Made by a program: the position numbers and the translations under genes. The notes below the pieces were generated by a model, which did not search any database, was not told the DNA's origin, and worked only from the letters and a program-made list of their open reading frames with translations. A stretch of 64,000 nucleotides of DNA from positions 1 through 64,000 of the forward strand of contig NZ_JADFBX010000001.1 in NCBI RefSeq assembly GCF_015223055.1. The letters are read 5' to 3'. Shown here piece after piece: positions 22,318 through 30,849 of this stretch; within the stretch, counting starts at the first letter, position 1, and every line of letters starts with the position of its first letter. Source of the DNA: Pedobacter sp. MC2016-24 (GTDB lineage: Bacteria; Bacteroidota; Bacteroidia; Sphingobacteriales; Sphingobacteriaceae).

Positions 22318-23739
22318 ATGATTCTCAAAAAACTACTTGTTTATTCAAGCCTGGCCTTGGTATTGGCCGGCTGTTCGAAAAAAACGACTGAAGAACTGGT
22401 CAAAGAAGAACCCGTTATTGAAGTCCCTGCCGAACCTTCAGTATATTCGATTACTGAAAATTTTGAAAATAGCCCTTCTAAAACTGGTTACGCAGTTGGT
22501 GTACTGAATATGCCGACCGGCTCCTGGACGCTGGATGATGCATTAATTGCAACTTCAGCAGATGATTTAAAAGAGGGATTGAAAAGTGTACGGGTAAGGG
22601 CAGGAAAGCTTAGTATGAACTTTGACGTGACCGGCATGAAAATGCTTTACATCAAACATGGCAAATTCAATAAAGACGCAGCTTCTACATGGAAGTTAAT
22701 GATGTCGACCGATGGTGGGGCAACTTATAGCCAAATGGGTGCGGATATTGTAGAAAATAACGCTCCGCTGAAACTGGATTCTTTTGTGGTGAATACCACA
22801 GGGAAGGTTCGTTTTCAAATCCAGAAGGAGGGAACCACCCGGATCAATTTAGATGACATTACATTCAGGGGCACGGGAGATTCCGGAATTACGGATTCAG
22901 ACCCTGATCCTGTAGATCCGCCTACAGGAGGTGGCTCTGCAAGTACGCCAAGGGGGATCACTGCTGGAACAGATGCACAACCCGGTACTGGTGACGACAG
23001 TAATTTGCTGTTTGGAAATCCATCGAATGCAAGCTCCCTGAGCAACGATAATTTTTTACTGGATCAGAGTTATTATGTAGAATCTTACAGTGGAAGTCGC
23101 GGTACACCAAACTGGGTAAGCTGGCATCTGGATGCAACGAACATCAGCAATGCGGCCAGTAGACAAGATAATTTTGCGGGTTTTATCGGTTTACCCCAAA
23201 ACTTATTTGTGGTTCAGAGTAACAGTTATTCAGGTAGCGGATTTGATCGCGGCCACAACGTTCCTTCTGCCGATAGAACAAGTTCTGTGAATGCCAACAG
23301 CGCCACATTTTTAATGACCAACATGATTCCTCAGGCACCACAGAATAATCAGAAAACCTGGGCTAACCTGGAGAATTATTTGCGCGCTAAGGTGCTGGAA
23401 GGTAATGAAGTTTATATTATAATGGGCAGTTACGGTATTGGCGGTATAGGCAACAATGGTACTGCCTCAACAATTGCAGATGGTAAAGTGACTGTGCCTT
23501 CCAATGTGTGGAAAGTCGCAGTGATTATTCCTACGGGAAATGGTGATTTAAGTAGGGTATCGGCTACCACAAGGGTAATTGCGGTCAATACGCCGAATGT
23601 GAATACCATTGATTCTGACTGGAAGAAGTACAGGGTAACAGTACGCTCTATTGAAGCTGCTACTGGTTACAATTTATTATCAGGTTTGCCCCTAAGCATT
23701 CAGGACGTTATCGAAACCAAAACCGATACGTCAAACTAA
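22318..23739 (+). CDS. Lipoprotein DNA/RNA non-specific endonuclease (NUC1 type)
   Basis: 473 aa. A lipoprotein signal ends in LAGC with Cys19. Residues 45-190 form a beta-sandwich-like domain (choice-of-anchor type), then a Pro/Gly/Asp linker (DSDPDPVDPPTGGG). The C-terminal nuclease domain (about 230-450) has the DRGH motif at residues 310-313 (His313 as general base) and the MTNMIPQAPQNNQKTW metal-binding segment. Such enzymes cut DNA and RNA without sequence specificity. A lipid anchor suggests the cell surface or periplasm, for nutrient nucleic acids or defence against extracellular DNA. A shared terminator (23759-23794) separates it from the topA operon. Confidence 0.92.
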   Translation: MILKKLLVYSSLALVLAGCSKKTTEELVKEEPVIEVPAEPSVYSITENFENSPSKTGYAVGVLNMPTGSWTLDDALIATSADDLKEGLKSVRVRAGKLSMNFDVTGMKMLYIKHGKFNKDAASTWKLMMSTDGGATYSQMGADIVENNAPLKLDSFVVNTTGKVRFQIQKEGTTRINLDDITFRGTGDSGITDSDPDPVDPPTGGGSASTPRGITAGTDAQPGTGDDSNLLFGNPSNASSLSNDNFLLDQSYYVESYSGSRGTPNWVSWHLDATNISNAASRQDNFAGFIGLPQNLFVVQSNSYSGSGFDRGHNVPSADRTSSVNANSATFLMTNMIPQAPQNNQKTWANLENYLRAKVLEGNEVYIIMGSYGIGGIGNNGTASTIADGKVTVPSNVWKVAVIIPTGNGDLSRVSATTRVIAVNTPNVNTIDSDWKKYRVTVRSIEAATGYNLLSGLPLSIQDVIETKTDTSN

Positions 23740-23758
23740 ATAAATATGAACTAAAAAT

Positions 23759-23799
23759 AAAATATGCCGTTCAGATTATGATACGGCATATTTTATTTT
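23759..23799. terminator. Bidirectional terminator between the nuclease and hypothetical genes
   Basis: A 12-bp stem (AAAATATGCCGT / ACGGCATATTTT, 23759-23770 with 23783-23794) with T-rich flanks on both strands lies between two convergent genes. Confidence 0.75.
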
Positions 23800-23814
23800 T
23801 TGACTTAAATGTTA

Positions 23815-24219
23815 TCATTTAATCATTACTCCCGGCATATTAACCAGGGGTACGTGAATTAAATTCTCATCCACAATACTTTCTGGCAGGAAAATAAACT
23901 TCTTATCGAAAATTACCCCGTCAATATAGTAACTCAGCCAATACTCATTGGTTAAGCCGAAAACTTCCGTATCAATCGCTTCAACTCCAGCAAAAGACTT
24001 TGGTTTAAGATCTCCAAGAAAATGTCTCAATACCGAGGTTTTAACGATTTTACCATCCTTTTCACCATATCCTTTAGAGCTGATCAGGACGTTTTCAATA
24101 GCGATTTCTTTTAGGTTGACCAGGTAAACTGTCCAGTTCTTAACCTCTGGACTTTCTCCAATCAATACCACGGCCATGGCTACATCTTCAACAATATTTT
24201 CAGGAAGATCTTTTTTCAT
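23815..24219 (-). CDS. Hypothetical protein, co-transcribed with topA
   Basis: 134 aa with no signal peptide or membrane helix. The sequence is a mix of beta strands (ENVLISSKGYGEKDGKIVKTS, WLSYYIDGVIFDKKFIFLPES) and ends in a hydrophobic LVNMPGVMIK. I recognise it only as a conserved Bacteroidota protein of unknown function. It starts 2 nt after the topA stop, so it is surely in the topA operon, and a terminator follows. A link with topoisomerase I is positional only. Confidence 0.75.
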   Translation of the reverse strand: MKKDLPENIVEDVAMAVVLIGESPEVKNWTVYLVNLKEIAIENVLISSKGYGEKDGKIVKTSVLRHFLGDLKPKSFAGVEAIDTEVFGLTNEYWLSYYIDGVIFDKKFIFLPESIVDENLIHVPLVNMPGVMIK

Positions 24220-24221
24220 AA

Positions 24222-26810
24222 CTATTTCTTCGCGACTGCTTTTTTTGCCGGAGCTTTCTTTTTCACCGCTGTCTTCGTACCAGTTGCCTTTTTAGCAGCA
24301 GCTTTCTTTGCTTTGGGCTCAAATGCACCTGGAATCTGTTCAACAATTAGTTTTTTAACCTCATCTAAAGAAATTGATGCCAATTCTTCAGCTGTATATT
24401 TATCATTGGTCGCTGGGTTTTTACGCAATTTCAGCATTTCTTTGCCGAAGCGGATAAATGGACCCCAACGGCCGTTTTCGATCGCAATTTTCTCCTCATT
24501 CCATTGCTGGATAAACCTGTTGGCTTCTTTTTCTATCTTTTTAGAAATCAGCTCATCAATATCTTTTTCGCTTAATTGCTCGAAATTATAAGCCTTGGGC
24601 ACATTGATAAACAAGTCATTCCATTTGATAAAAGGTCCGAAACGCCCAGTTCCTTTAGTTACTGGTAAGCCCTGATAATGTGCTACCGGCGCGTCTGCAG
24701 TAATCTTTTCTCCAATGATTTCAATTGCTCTTGACTGATCAACGGACAAAGGATCTTCATTTTTAGGAATGGAAATGTAGGCATCACCCCATTTCACATA
24801 AGGACCAAAACGACCAACACCTACAGAAACCTCTTTTCCCTGATAATCTTCCAGTTGGAAAGGTAATCTGAATTGCTCTAAAGCCTGTTCTAAAGTTACG
24901 GTTCCTACAGACTGCGATTTGGCTAAGCTGGCATAACGGGGTTTTTCCTCATCGTCATTCTCTCCAATTTGCACCAATGGTCCAAATCTACCCACCTTGG
25001 TGTATACATTTTTCCCTGTAGCAGGATCAATACCCAGCAAACGCTCACCATTTGCACGGTCGGCCGTTTCTAAAGTATTTTCTACTTCCAGATGGAAGGG
25101 GGTATAAAAAGAGTGCAGCATTTTTGTCCATTCCTGCAAGCCCTGCGCAATCTCATCAAACTCTTTTTCTACGTTTGCCGTAAAATTAAAATCGACAATA
25201 CCTTTAAAATGTTCTACAAGGAAGTCATTTACAACCTCTCCAATATCTGTCGGAAACAGTTTTGATTTTTCTGCTCCTGTAATTTCCGTTTTTGTTTGTT
25301 TGCTAATGGCATTGTTGGCTAATACTATTGCTACAAAAGCACGTTGACGGCCATCACGATCTTCCTTAACTACATACCCACGATTTTGTATGGTGGAGAT
25401 GGTAGGCGCATAGGTAGACGGACGGCCAATGCCCAGTTCTTCCAGTTTTTTTACCAAACTAGCCTCTGTATATCTTGCCGGCGGTCTGGAGAAGCGCTCT
25501 GTCGCAGTCATTTCCCTTAGCGTCAGTTCCTGACCTTTAGTCAATGGCGGCAACATGTTATTTCCCTCGGCGTCATCCGCATCGTCTTCATCGCTGGATT
25601 CCAGGTATACCTTTAAGAAACCATCAAACTTCATCACTTCACCTTCTGCAACTAAGTTTTCCTGACGGGAGCTGATGCCAATCTGTGCGGTTGTTTTCTC
25701 AAATAGCGCTTCACTCATTTGAGAAGCAATGGCACGCTTCCAGATCAGCTCATACAGCCGTTGTTCCGAGCTGTCGCCAGGAACGGTATGATGGTTGAAA
25801 TAAGTAGGGCGGATGGCTTCGTGAGCTTCCTGTGCACCTGCAGACTTGGTTTTATAAACTCTGATCTGGTGATATTTGTCACCCCAGGCAGATTTGATTT
25901 CACTGGAAGCCGCCTGTAATGCCGTTTCCGATAAATTCACAGAATCGGTACGCATATAAGTAATACGACCACTTTCATATAACCTTTGTGCAATTTGCAT
26001 CGTTCTGGAAACGGAGTATCCCAATTTACGTGAAGCCTCTTGTTGTAGTGTTGAGGTGGTAAAAGGAGGAGCAGGGTTACGTTTTGCTGGTTTAGTTTCC
26101 AGATTGCTTACCTTGAAGCTCGCCTGAATACAGTCTTTTAAAAATTGCTCAGCATCCGCTTCTTTTTCAAAACGTTGCGGTAATTCGGCCTTGACAATTT
26201 CCTTCCCGTTTCCGGTATGGAACTGCGCCACAATTTTGAATGCTGCCGCTGCATTAAATTTGTTTACTTCACGCTCCCTGTCTACAATTAAACGTACGGC
26301 AACAGATTGCACACGTCCGGCAGAAAGGGATGGTTTAACCTTTTTCCACAATACAGGCGACAGTTCGAAACCTACCAAGCGATCAAGGACGCGTCTGGCC
26401 TGCTGTGCATTCACCAGGTTATAATCAATTGTACGTGGTGTTTCAATCGCTTTTAAGATTGCTGGTTTAGTGATCTCATGAAAAACAATCCTTTTGGTCT
26501 TGTTTTCCTTAAGCCCTAAAGTTTCAAATAAGTGCCAGGAAATGGCTTCTCCTTCGCGGTCCTCATCGGATGCGAGCCATACCATCTCGGCCTCCTTAGC
26601 TAATTTTTTCAGTTCTGCGACCACCTGCTTCTTATCGGCTGGAACCTCATAGGTTTGGGCAAAATTATTGGCAATATCTATGCCCATATCCCCCTTAACC
26701 AGGTCACGAATGTGTCCGTAACTTGATTTAACAAGGAAATCTTTGCCTAAATACCCTTCTATGGTTTTAGCTTTTGCAGGTGACTCAACTATCAGTAAAT
26801 TCTTCGCCAT
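24222..26810 (-). CDS. topA: DNA topoisomerase I
   Basis: 862 aa. The Toprim domain starts with LLIVESPAKAKTIEGYLG and contains DEDREGEAISWHL (around residue 80). The catalytic Tyr is Y285 in RITYMRTDSVNLS. After the core (to about 580) come Bacteroidota-type C-terminal GRFGP repeats (four: GRFGPLV, GRFGPYVKW, GRFGPFIKW, GRWGPFIRF). The end is a Lys/Ala-rich tail (about 830-862, KKAAAKKATG...), a likely DNA-binding tail. It relaxes negative supercoils, opposing gyrase encoded at 49.8-52.4 kb. No clear promoter box was seen. The next gene follows by 2 nt. Confidence 0.97.
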   Translation of the reverse strand: MAKNLLIVESPAKAKTIEGYLGKDFLVKSSYGHIRDLVKGDMGIDIANNFAQTYEVPADKKQVVAELKKLAKEAEMVWLASDEDREGEAISWHLFETLGLKENKTKRIVFHEITKPAILKAIETPRTIDYNLVNAQQARRVLDRLVGFELSPVLWKKVKPSLSAGRVQSVAVRLIVDREREVNKFNAAAAFKIVAQFHTGNGKEIVKAELPQRFEKEADAEQFLKDCIQASFKVSNLETKPAKRNPAPPFTTSTLQQEASRKLGYSVSRTMQIAQRLYESGRITYMRTDSVNLSETALQAASSEIKSAWGDKYHQIRVYKTKSAGAQEAHEAIRPTYFNHHTVPGDSSEQRLYELIWKRAIASQMSEALFEKTTAQIGISSRQENLVAEGEVMKFDGFLKVYLESSDEDDADDAEGNNMLPPLTKGQELTLREMTATERFSRPPARYTEASLVKKLEELGIGRPSTYAPTISTIQNRGYVVKEDRDGRQRAFVAIVLANNAISKQTKTEITGAEKSKLFPTDIGEVVNDFLVEHFKGIVDFNFTANVEKEFDEIAQGLQEWTKMLHSFYTPFHLEVENTLETADRANGERLLGIDPATGKNVYTKVGRFGPLVQIGENDDEEKPRYASLAKSQSVGTVTLEQALEQFRLPFQLEDYQGKEVSVGVGRFGPYVKWGDAYISIPKNEDPLSVDQSRAIEIIGEKITADAPVAHYQGLPVTKGTGRFGPFIKWNDLFINVPKAYNFEQLSEKDIDELISKKIEKEANRFIQQWNEEKIAIENGRWGPFIRFGKEMLKLRKNPATNDKYTAEELASISLDEVKKLIVEQIPGAFEPKAKKAAAKKATGTKTAVKKKAPAKKAVAKK

Positions 26811-26918
26811 TCAGAACGTTTTTCTGCAAATAAAGCTATAAATAAGCCTAAAATCAAAATTCAGTCTAATTTTTATAGTATTTTTTTTCCAGATGTACCG
26901 ATTTCAATCCAACTATTG

Positions 26919-26926
26919 TATCTTTG
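26919..26926 (+). promoter_or_regulatory. Putative -7 box (TATCTTTG) of the structured RNA candidate
   Basis: Exact TAnnTTTG match on the plus strand in the topA-gpx intergenic region, with no gene start nearby (the next ATG gene is 350 bp away). The transcript start would be near 26933. Confidence 0.45.
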
Positions 26927-26932
26927 TACATG

Positions 26933-27214
26933 CTTGATAAAGGCACTGGCCAGGAGCTTTAATTATCCGGTCAAGGAATTAAGGTCCAGTTAGTTCTTTG
27001 TCCAGGTGTGGTCTAGATCTCGTTCGGGTCTGGCTCGTAACAACAGGAGACAAAAGCCGAGTTACATAGGAGTCTCCTAGGAGTCGGCTAGGACTATAGT
27101 CCTATAAATGACGAAAAAAGGCAAAGTTTTACCCAACTATAAGTCCTGTCGTTACCTAACAAGACCCGAGGGGGTATGTGATGTCTTACAACTGCAAAGT
27201 CTCTTTAGTTTTTT
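26933..27214 (+). ncRNA. Candidate structured non-coding RNA, about 280 nt, unassigned
   Basis: Non-coding block with stops in all frames and more GC than its surroundings. Helices seen by eye: hairpin ACTGG/CCAGT (26945-26949 with 26986-26990) enclosing CTTTAATT/AATTAAGG (26957-26964 with 26977-26984); a long-range stem TCGGGTCT/AGACCCGA (27024-27031 with 27162-27169) continued inwards by GTAAC/GTTAC (27037-27041 with 27151-27155) and CAGG/CCTG (27044-27047 with 27145-27148); inside it AGCCGA/TCGGCT (27055-27060 with 27084-27089) and a 16-bp palindrome (27089-27104). A weak hairpin plus six T (27191-27214) could end it. None of the tmRNA, RNase P RNA, SRP RNA or T-box signature sequences were seen, so it may be new or a divergent member of a known class. 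Confidence 0.45.
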
Positions 27215-27279
27215 ACCTTGTGATTATAATTCTCTAAACTATTTCTGACTAACTTCGTAAATAGATAAAAAAACAAAAC

Positions 27280-27792
27280 ATGAATACACTATTGATCTTA
27301 CTCACGATGTTTTTTAGCCCGCCGGCAAAGAGCGTATATGATTTTTCATTTAAAACAATTGACGGCAAGGAAGTGAAACTGTCGAAATTTAAAGGTAAAA
27401 AGATTTTGATTGTTAATACAGCTTCAAAATGTGGCTATACCCCGCAATATGAAGATTTGGAAAAACTGTATAAGCAATATGGAAATAAAGTAGTCCTGAT
27501 TGGTTTTCCGGCAGGTAATTTTGGCGGACAGGAATTGGCCACCAATTCTGAAATTCAGGATTTCTGTAAAAAGAACTTTGGAGTTACTTTTTTATTAAGT
27601 GAAAAAGTAAGTGTTAAAGGTGATGACATCAACCCTTTATTTAAGTACCTCACCGCACAGGAAAATCCTGACTTTACGGGTGACATCAAATGGAATTTTG
27701 AGAAATTCCTGATCAATGAAAAAGGACAACTGGTTCATCGTTTCCGCTCTAAAGTAACACCACTAAGCGAAGACATTGTTAAAAATTTCTAA
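27280..27792 (+). CDS. Glutathione peroxidase-family thiol peroxidase
   Basis: 170 aa with a hydrophobic, possibly cleavable N-terminus (MNTLLILLTMFFSPPA). The peroxidatic Cys is Cys51 in NTASKCGYT, and a second Cys (Cys96, in DFCKKNFGVTF) is at the resolving position. The family tetrad is completed by Gln84 (GGQE) and Trp138-Asn139 (KWNFEKFL). A Cys rather than selenocysteine enzyme with a resolving Cys usually uses thioredoxin, so peroxide removal in the periplasm is likely if the signal is real. Followed by a strong terminator. Confidence 0.93.
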   Translation: MNTLLILLTMFFSPPAKSVYDFSFKTIDGKEVKLSKFKGKKILIVNTASKCGYTPQYEDLEKLYKQYGNKVVLIGFPAGNFGGQELATNSEIQDFCKKNFGVTFLLSEKVSVKGDDINPLFKYLTAQENPDFTGDIKWNFEKFLINEKGQLVHRFRSKVTPLSEDIVKNF

Positions 27793-27815
27793 GTTTCAGG
27801 GTTATATAATTCAAT

Positions 27816-27853
27816 AAAAAAGAGAAATCCTTAGCCTGGATTTCTCTTTTTTT
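27816..27853 (+). terminator. Strong intrinsic terminator after the peroxidase gene
   Basis: A 15-bp perfect stem (27816-27830 with 27838-27852, core GAGAAATCC/GGATTTCTC) and a 7-nt loop, ending in a run of T. Confidence 0.9.
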
Positions 27854-27878
27854 AATATTCTGCCATAAATGCAATGCT

Positions 27879-28643
27879 ATGCCCGACATTAAGACTTCCA
27901 TTAAAATTTGTCTGATTTTACTAAGCGGCACCTTAGCTTATTCCTGTTCAGTATCTAATTATAAATTGGTAAAAGCAAATAGGTCAGCTTATCAGATGAA
28001 TCAAAATGCTGAGGTTGACAGTACGATCATCAAAACATATACGCCGTATAAAACTAAGCTGGAAGAAGAAATGAACCAGGTTATAGGTCATGCTGATGTG
28101 CTGATGTCAAAAGTGGATACCGTACCCGAAAATTTGTTACGTAACTTCTTTTCTGACGCTTGTCTGGCACAGGCCCTTAAAATCGATCCTGAGATTGACC
28201 TGGCCATGCCTTCTACTAAGGGTGGAATTCGGATAGACGTTCCTAAAGGCCCAATCCGGTTGACGAATATATTTGAGTTGATGCCTTTTGAAAATGAACT
28301 TATTGTTTACAAATTGAAAGGAAGTGATGTTCAGAATCTGCTTGAATTTATTGCCGATACCGGTGGGCAGCCGATTGCAGGTTTCAGCATGAAGATAAAG
28401 GAAGGCAAACCTGCAGATGTGATCATTAAAGGTAAACCTTTTGACCCTGGCAGAAGCTATTGGGTGTTAACCTCTGACTACATTGCTGGTGGAGGAGACC
28501 GGGTGGAGAGTTTTAAAAATCCACTTGAGAAAAAAATGTTGAATTTGCGTGTGAGAGCCGCATTGATCGGTTATGTGAAAGAAAATGAAGCTGCCGGTAA
28601 AAGCATTAAACCAATATTAGATGGAAGAATTACTAAGAATTAG
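27879..28643 (+). CDS. 5'-nucleotidase C-terminal domain lipoprotein
   Basis: 254 aa. Lipoprotein-type signal with Cys23 (LAYSC). The rest corresponds to the C-terminal substrate-binding domain of UshA/5'-nucleotidases: LLRNFFSDACLAQA, NIFELMPFENELIVYKLKGSDVQNLLE, and the adenine-stacking region SYWVLTSDYIAGGGDRVESF. It lacks the metallophosphatase domain, which is the next gene, overlapping by 23 nt in another frame. The two halves therefore reconstitute one enzyme from two polypeptides, in reversed order compared with UshA. Expected role: extracytoplasmic hydrolysis of nucleotides to nucleosides and phosphate. Confidence 0.88.
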   Translation: MPDIKTSIKICLILLSGTLAYSCSVSNYKLVKANRSAYQMNQNAEVDSTIIKTYTPYKTKLEEEMNQVIGHADVLMSKVDTVPENLLRNFFSDACLAQALKIDPEIDLAMPSTKGGIRIDVPKGPIRLTNIFELMPFENELIVYKLKGSDVQNLLEFIADTGGQPIAGFSMKIKEGKPADVIIKGKPFDPGRSYWVLTSDYIAGGGDRVESFKNPLEKKMLNLRVRAALIGYVKENEAAGKSIKPILDGRITKN

Positions 28644-29568
28644 TCGTAGAAACTTCCTGAAAACAGGAGGTATTGCCGCCGCCGCAACTGCATTGAATCT
28701 GAATGCCCTGGGGAGCTTTGCTTCCGGAGACGTGGTTAAACTGACCATTTTGCATACCAATGATGTACATAGCCGGATAGAACCCTTTCCAATGGACGGC
28801 TCTAAAAATCAGGGTTTAGGAGGTACAGCCAGGCGTGCAGCATTGCTTAAACAGATACGAGCCACAGAAAAAAATATATTGCTCTTTGATGCCGGAGACA
28901 TTTTTCAGGGAACACCTTATTTTAATAAATATGGGGGAGAGCTGGAAATGAAATTGATGACCGCCATGAAGTACGATGCTGCAACGATGGGCAATCACGA
29001 TTTTGACAATGGCCTGGAGGGCTTTTATAAGCAATTGCCTCATGCAGATTTTCCGATCATCTGCAGCAATTACGATTTCAAAGATACCCTTATGCACGCG
29101 TCCACTACGCCTTATCAGATTTTTAGGAAAGAAGGTTTGAAAATTGGTGTATTTGGTGTTGGCATTGAGCTGCATGGACTTGTTGCCGATGCGAACTATG
29201 GCAATACACAATATGCTGATCCGGTTGCCACAGCCAATAAATTTGCAGCCCTGTTAAAGCAGGAGCACCAGTGTGATCTGGTTATCTGTTTATCTCACCT
29301 GGGGTACAAATACGATCACAAAAGAGTTTCAGACCAGGTATTGGCTAAAAGCACCAGCAATATTGACTTAATTATTGGCGGACATACTCATACTTTTATG
29401 GAAAAACCGGAAGATGTAGTTAACTTAAGTGGAGGAATAACCACGATTAATCAAGTTGGCTTTGCAGGAATTAATCTGGGGCGTATTGATTATTACTTTG
29501 AAAAGTATAAGGGAAAACGGATCCAAACCGCTTCCCCCTATGTGATATCTGAGGCATTGGAGGTTTAA
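28621..29568 (+). CDS. Metallophosphatase, 5'-nucleotidase N-terminal domain, Tat-exported
   Basis: 315 aa. Twin-arginine signal (SRRNFLKTGG, residues 7-16, then an Ala-rich stretch). Calcineurin-like metal-binding motifs: LHTNDVHSRIEP (about 42-53), FDAGDIFQGTPYFN (about 94-107), GNHDFDN (about 125-131), SHLG and GGHTHTFM. It ends after the metallophosphatase fold and has no C-terminal nucleotidase domain, which is encoded by the overlapping upstream lipoprotein gene. The two-metal enzyme probably associates with that partner at the outer face of the inner membrane or in the periplasm. Confidence 0.92.
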   Translation: MEELLRISRRNFLKTGGIAAAATALNLNALGSFASGDVVKLTILHTNDVHSRIEPFPMDGSKNQGLGGTARRAALLKQIRATEKNILLFDAGDIFQGTPYFNKYGGELEMKLMTAMKYDAATMGNHDFDNGLEGFYKQLPHADFPIICSNYDFKDTLMHASTTPYQIFRKEGLKIGVFGVGIELHGLVADANYGNTQYADPVATANKFAALLKQEHQCDLVICLSHLGYKYDHKRVSDQVLAKSTSNIDLIIGGHTHTFMEKPEDVVNLSGGITTINQVGFAGINLGRIDYYFEKYKGKRIQTASPYVISEALEV

Positions 29569-29574
29569 GGTTCC

Positions 29575-30666
29575 TTAGCAAAGGAATCCACCTCCTAATA
29601 AATCGTTTCCTTCATAAAAAACGGCCGACTGACCAGGTGCAATCGCGGATACAGAATGTTCAAATACCACACGCATATTTTCTTTTTCCTGTACAATAGT
29701 GCTTAACATCCCGGCGTCTTTGTAGCGGATTTTAGTAATGACATTGTCCATTGGTTCTAAAATGGACTCGTATTTGATCAGGTTGACATTTCTAACCATC
29801 GCTTCCCTGCGTTCCAGCTCATCTGCACGGCCCAACACAACGGTATTGCTTTCCGGAAGAATCTGGGTCACAAACATAGGCTCTCCAAAGGCGATACCTA
29901 AGCCTTTACGCTGACCAATGGTATAAAAAGGGTAACCTTTGTGCTTTCCTACCACCATGCCGTCGCTGGTGATGAAATTACCACCATCTACACGTGCTTC
30001 AAGACCATCTACTTTATGTCTGAGGAACGAACGGTAGTCGTTGTCTGGTACAAAACAGATTTCATAGCTTTCACTTTTCTTAGCCAGTTCTTCCTGCCCC
30101 ATATCCAAAGCCATTTGTCTAATCTCGGATTTGGCAAAAGAACCTAACGGAAATTGTGTTCTGGCCAGATTTTCCTGGGAAACTCCCCAGAGTACATAAG
30201 ATTGATCTTTATTCTCGTCTTTACCTTTGGAAATGACATGACGACCGCTTTCCAGTTGCCGGATATTGGCATAGTGCCCGGTAGCAATAAACTCACAGTC
30301 CAGCTTGTTGGCACGTTTCAGCAAAGCTTCCCATTTGATATGGGTATTGCACAGTACACAAGGGTTCGGCGTGCGGCCCGCAAGGTACTCGTCTACAAAG
30401 TTATCGATTACAAAATCTCCAAACTCGTCGCGTATATCTAATATGTAATGTGGAAATCCGTAGTTCACGGCCAGCGTACGGGCATCATTGATGCTGTCTA
30501 AACTGCAACATCCTGTTTCCTTACTGCTACTGCCTGAAGTGGCGTAATCCCATGTTTTCATGGTTAAGCCAATTACTTCATAGCCTTGTTCGTGCAACAT
30601 TACAGCTGCTACCGAACTGTCAACGCCGCCACTCATGGCGACCAAAATTCTACCGCGTTTACTCAT
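29575..30666 (-). CDS. mnmA: tRNA-uridine 2-sulfurtransferase
   Basis: About 363 aa from ATG at 30666, where the conserved MSKRGRILVAMSGGVDSS begins; a longer frame starts 12 codons upstream without conserved residues. PP-loop SGGVDSS binds ATP, with the catalytic Cys in NPCVLCN (about residue 115) and the second Cys in YEICFVPD. The insertion TGCCSLDSINDAR is common in Bacteroidota. MnmA makes 2-thiouridine at tRNA position 34. Its 5' leader is about 130 nt behind a TAATTTTG box. It converges on the nucleotidase gene with a 6-nt gap. Confidence 0.95.
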   Translation of the reverse strand: MSKRGRILVAMSGGVDSSVAAVMLHEQGYEVIGLTMKTWDYATSGSSSKETGCCSLDSINDARTLAVNYGFPHYILDIRDEFGDFVIDNFVDEYLAGRTPNPCVLCNTHIKWEALLKRANKLDCEFIATGHYANIRQLESGRHVISKGKDENKDQSYVLWGVSQENLARTQFPLGSFAKSEIRQMALDMGQEELAKKSESYEICFVPDNDYRSFLRHKVDGLEARVDGGNFITSDGMVVGKHKGYPFYTIGQRKGLGIAFGEPMFVTQILPESNTVVLGRADELERREAMVRNVNLIKYESILEPMDNVITKIRYKDAGMLSTIVQEKENMRVVFEHSVSAIAPGQSAVFYEGNDLLGGGFLC

Positions 30667-30796
30667 AATTTTTAATACTGACTCGGGTTCAAGGCCCGGC
30701 ATATAAATACAAGCGGCAAAAGTAAGGGTTTTTAACGATGAAACGGCATCAGGGGGGTCAGTTCCTTGTAAAAAACTTCAGCACGCAAACGCGCTA

Positions 30797-30804
30797 CAAA
30801 ATTA
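30797..30804 (-). promoter_or_regulatory. Putative -7 box (TAATTTTG) of mnmA
   Basis: Exact TAnnTTTG match on the minus strand, about 130 nt upstream of the mnmA ATG. The resulting leader contains a sequence whose plus strand resembles a tRNA T-arm (30684-30698). Confidence 0.4.
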
Positions 30805-30849
30805 TATATCGACGTGCTTGTTCTGATAGGGTTGTTTTGAAACATTATT

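Noticed and set aside
26919..27214. tmRNA, RNase P RNA, SRP RNA or 6S RNA in the topA-gpx gap
   Set aside because: No tRNA-like ends or tag codons, no GAGGAAAGTCC-type segment, no GGAAGGAAGCAG-type loop, and no single long hairpin.
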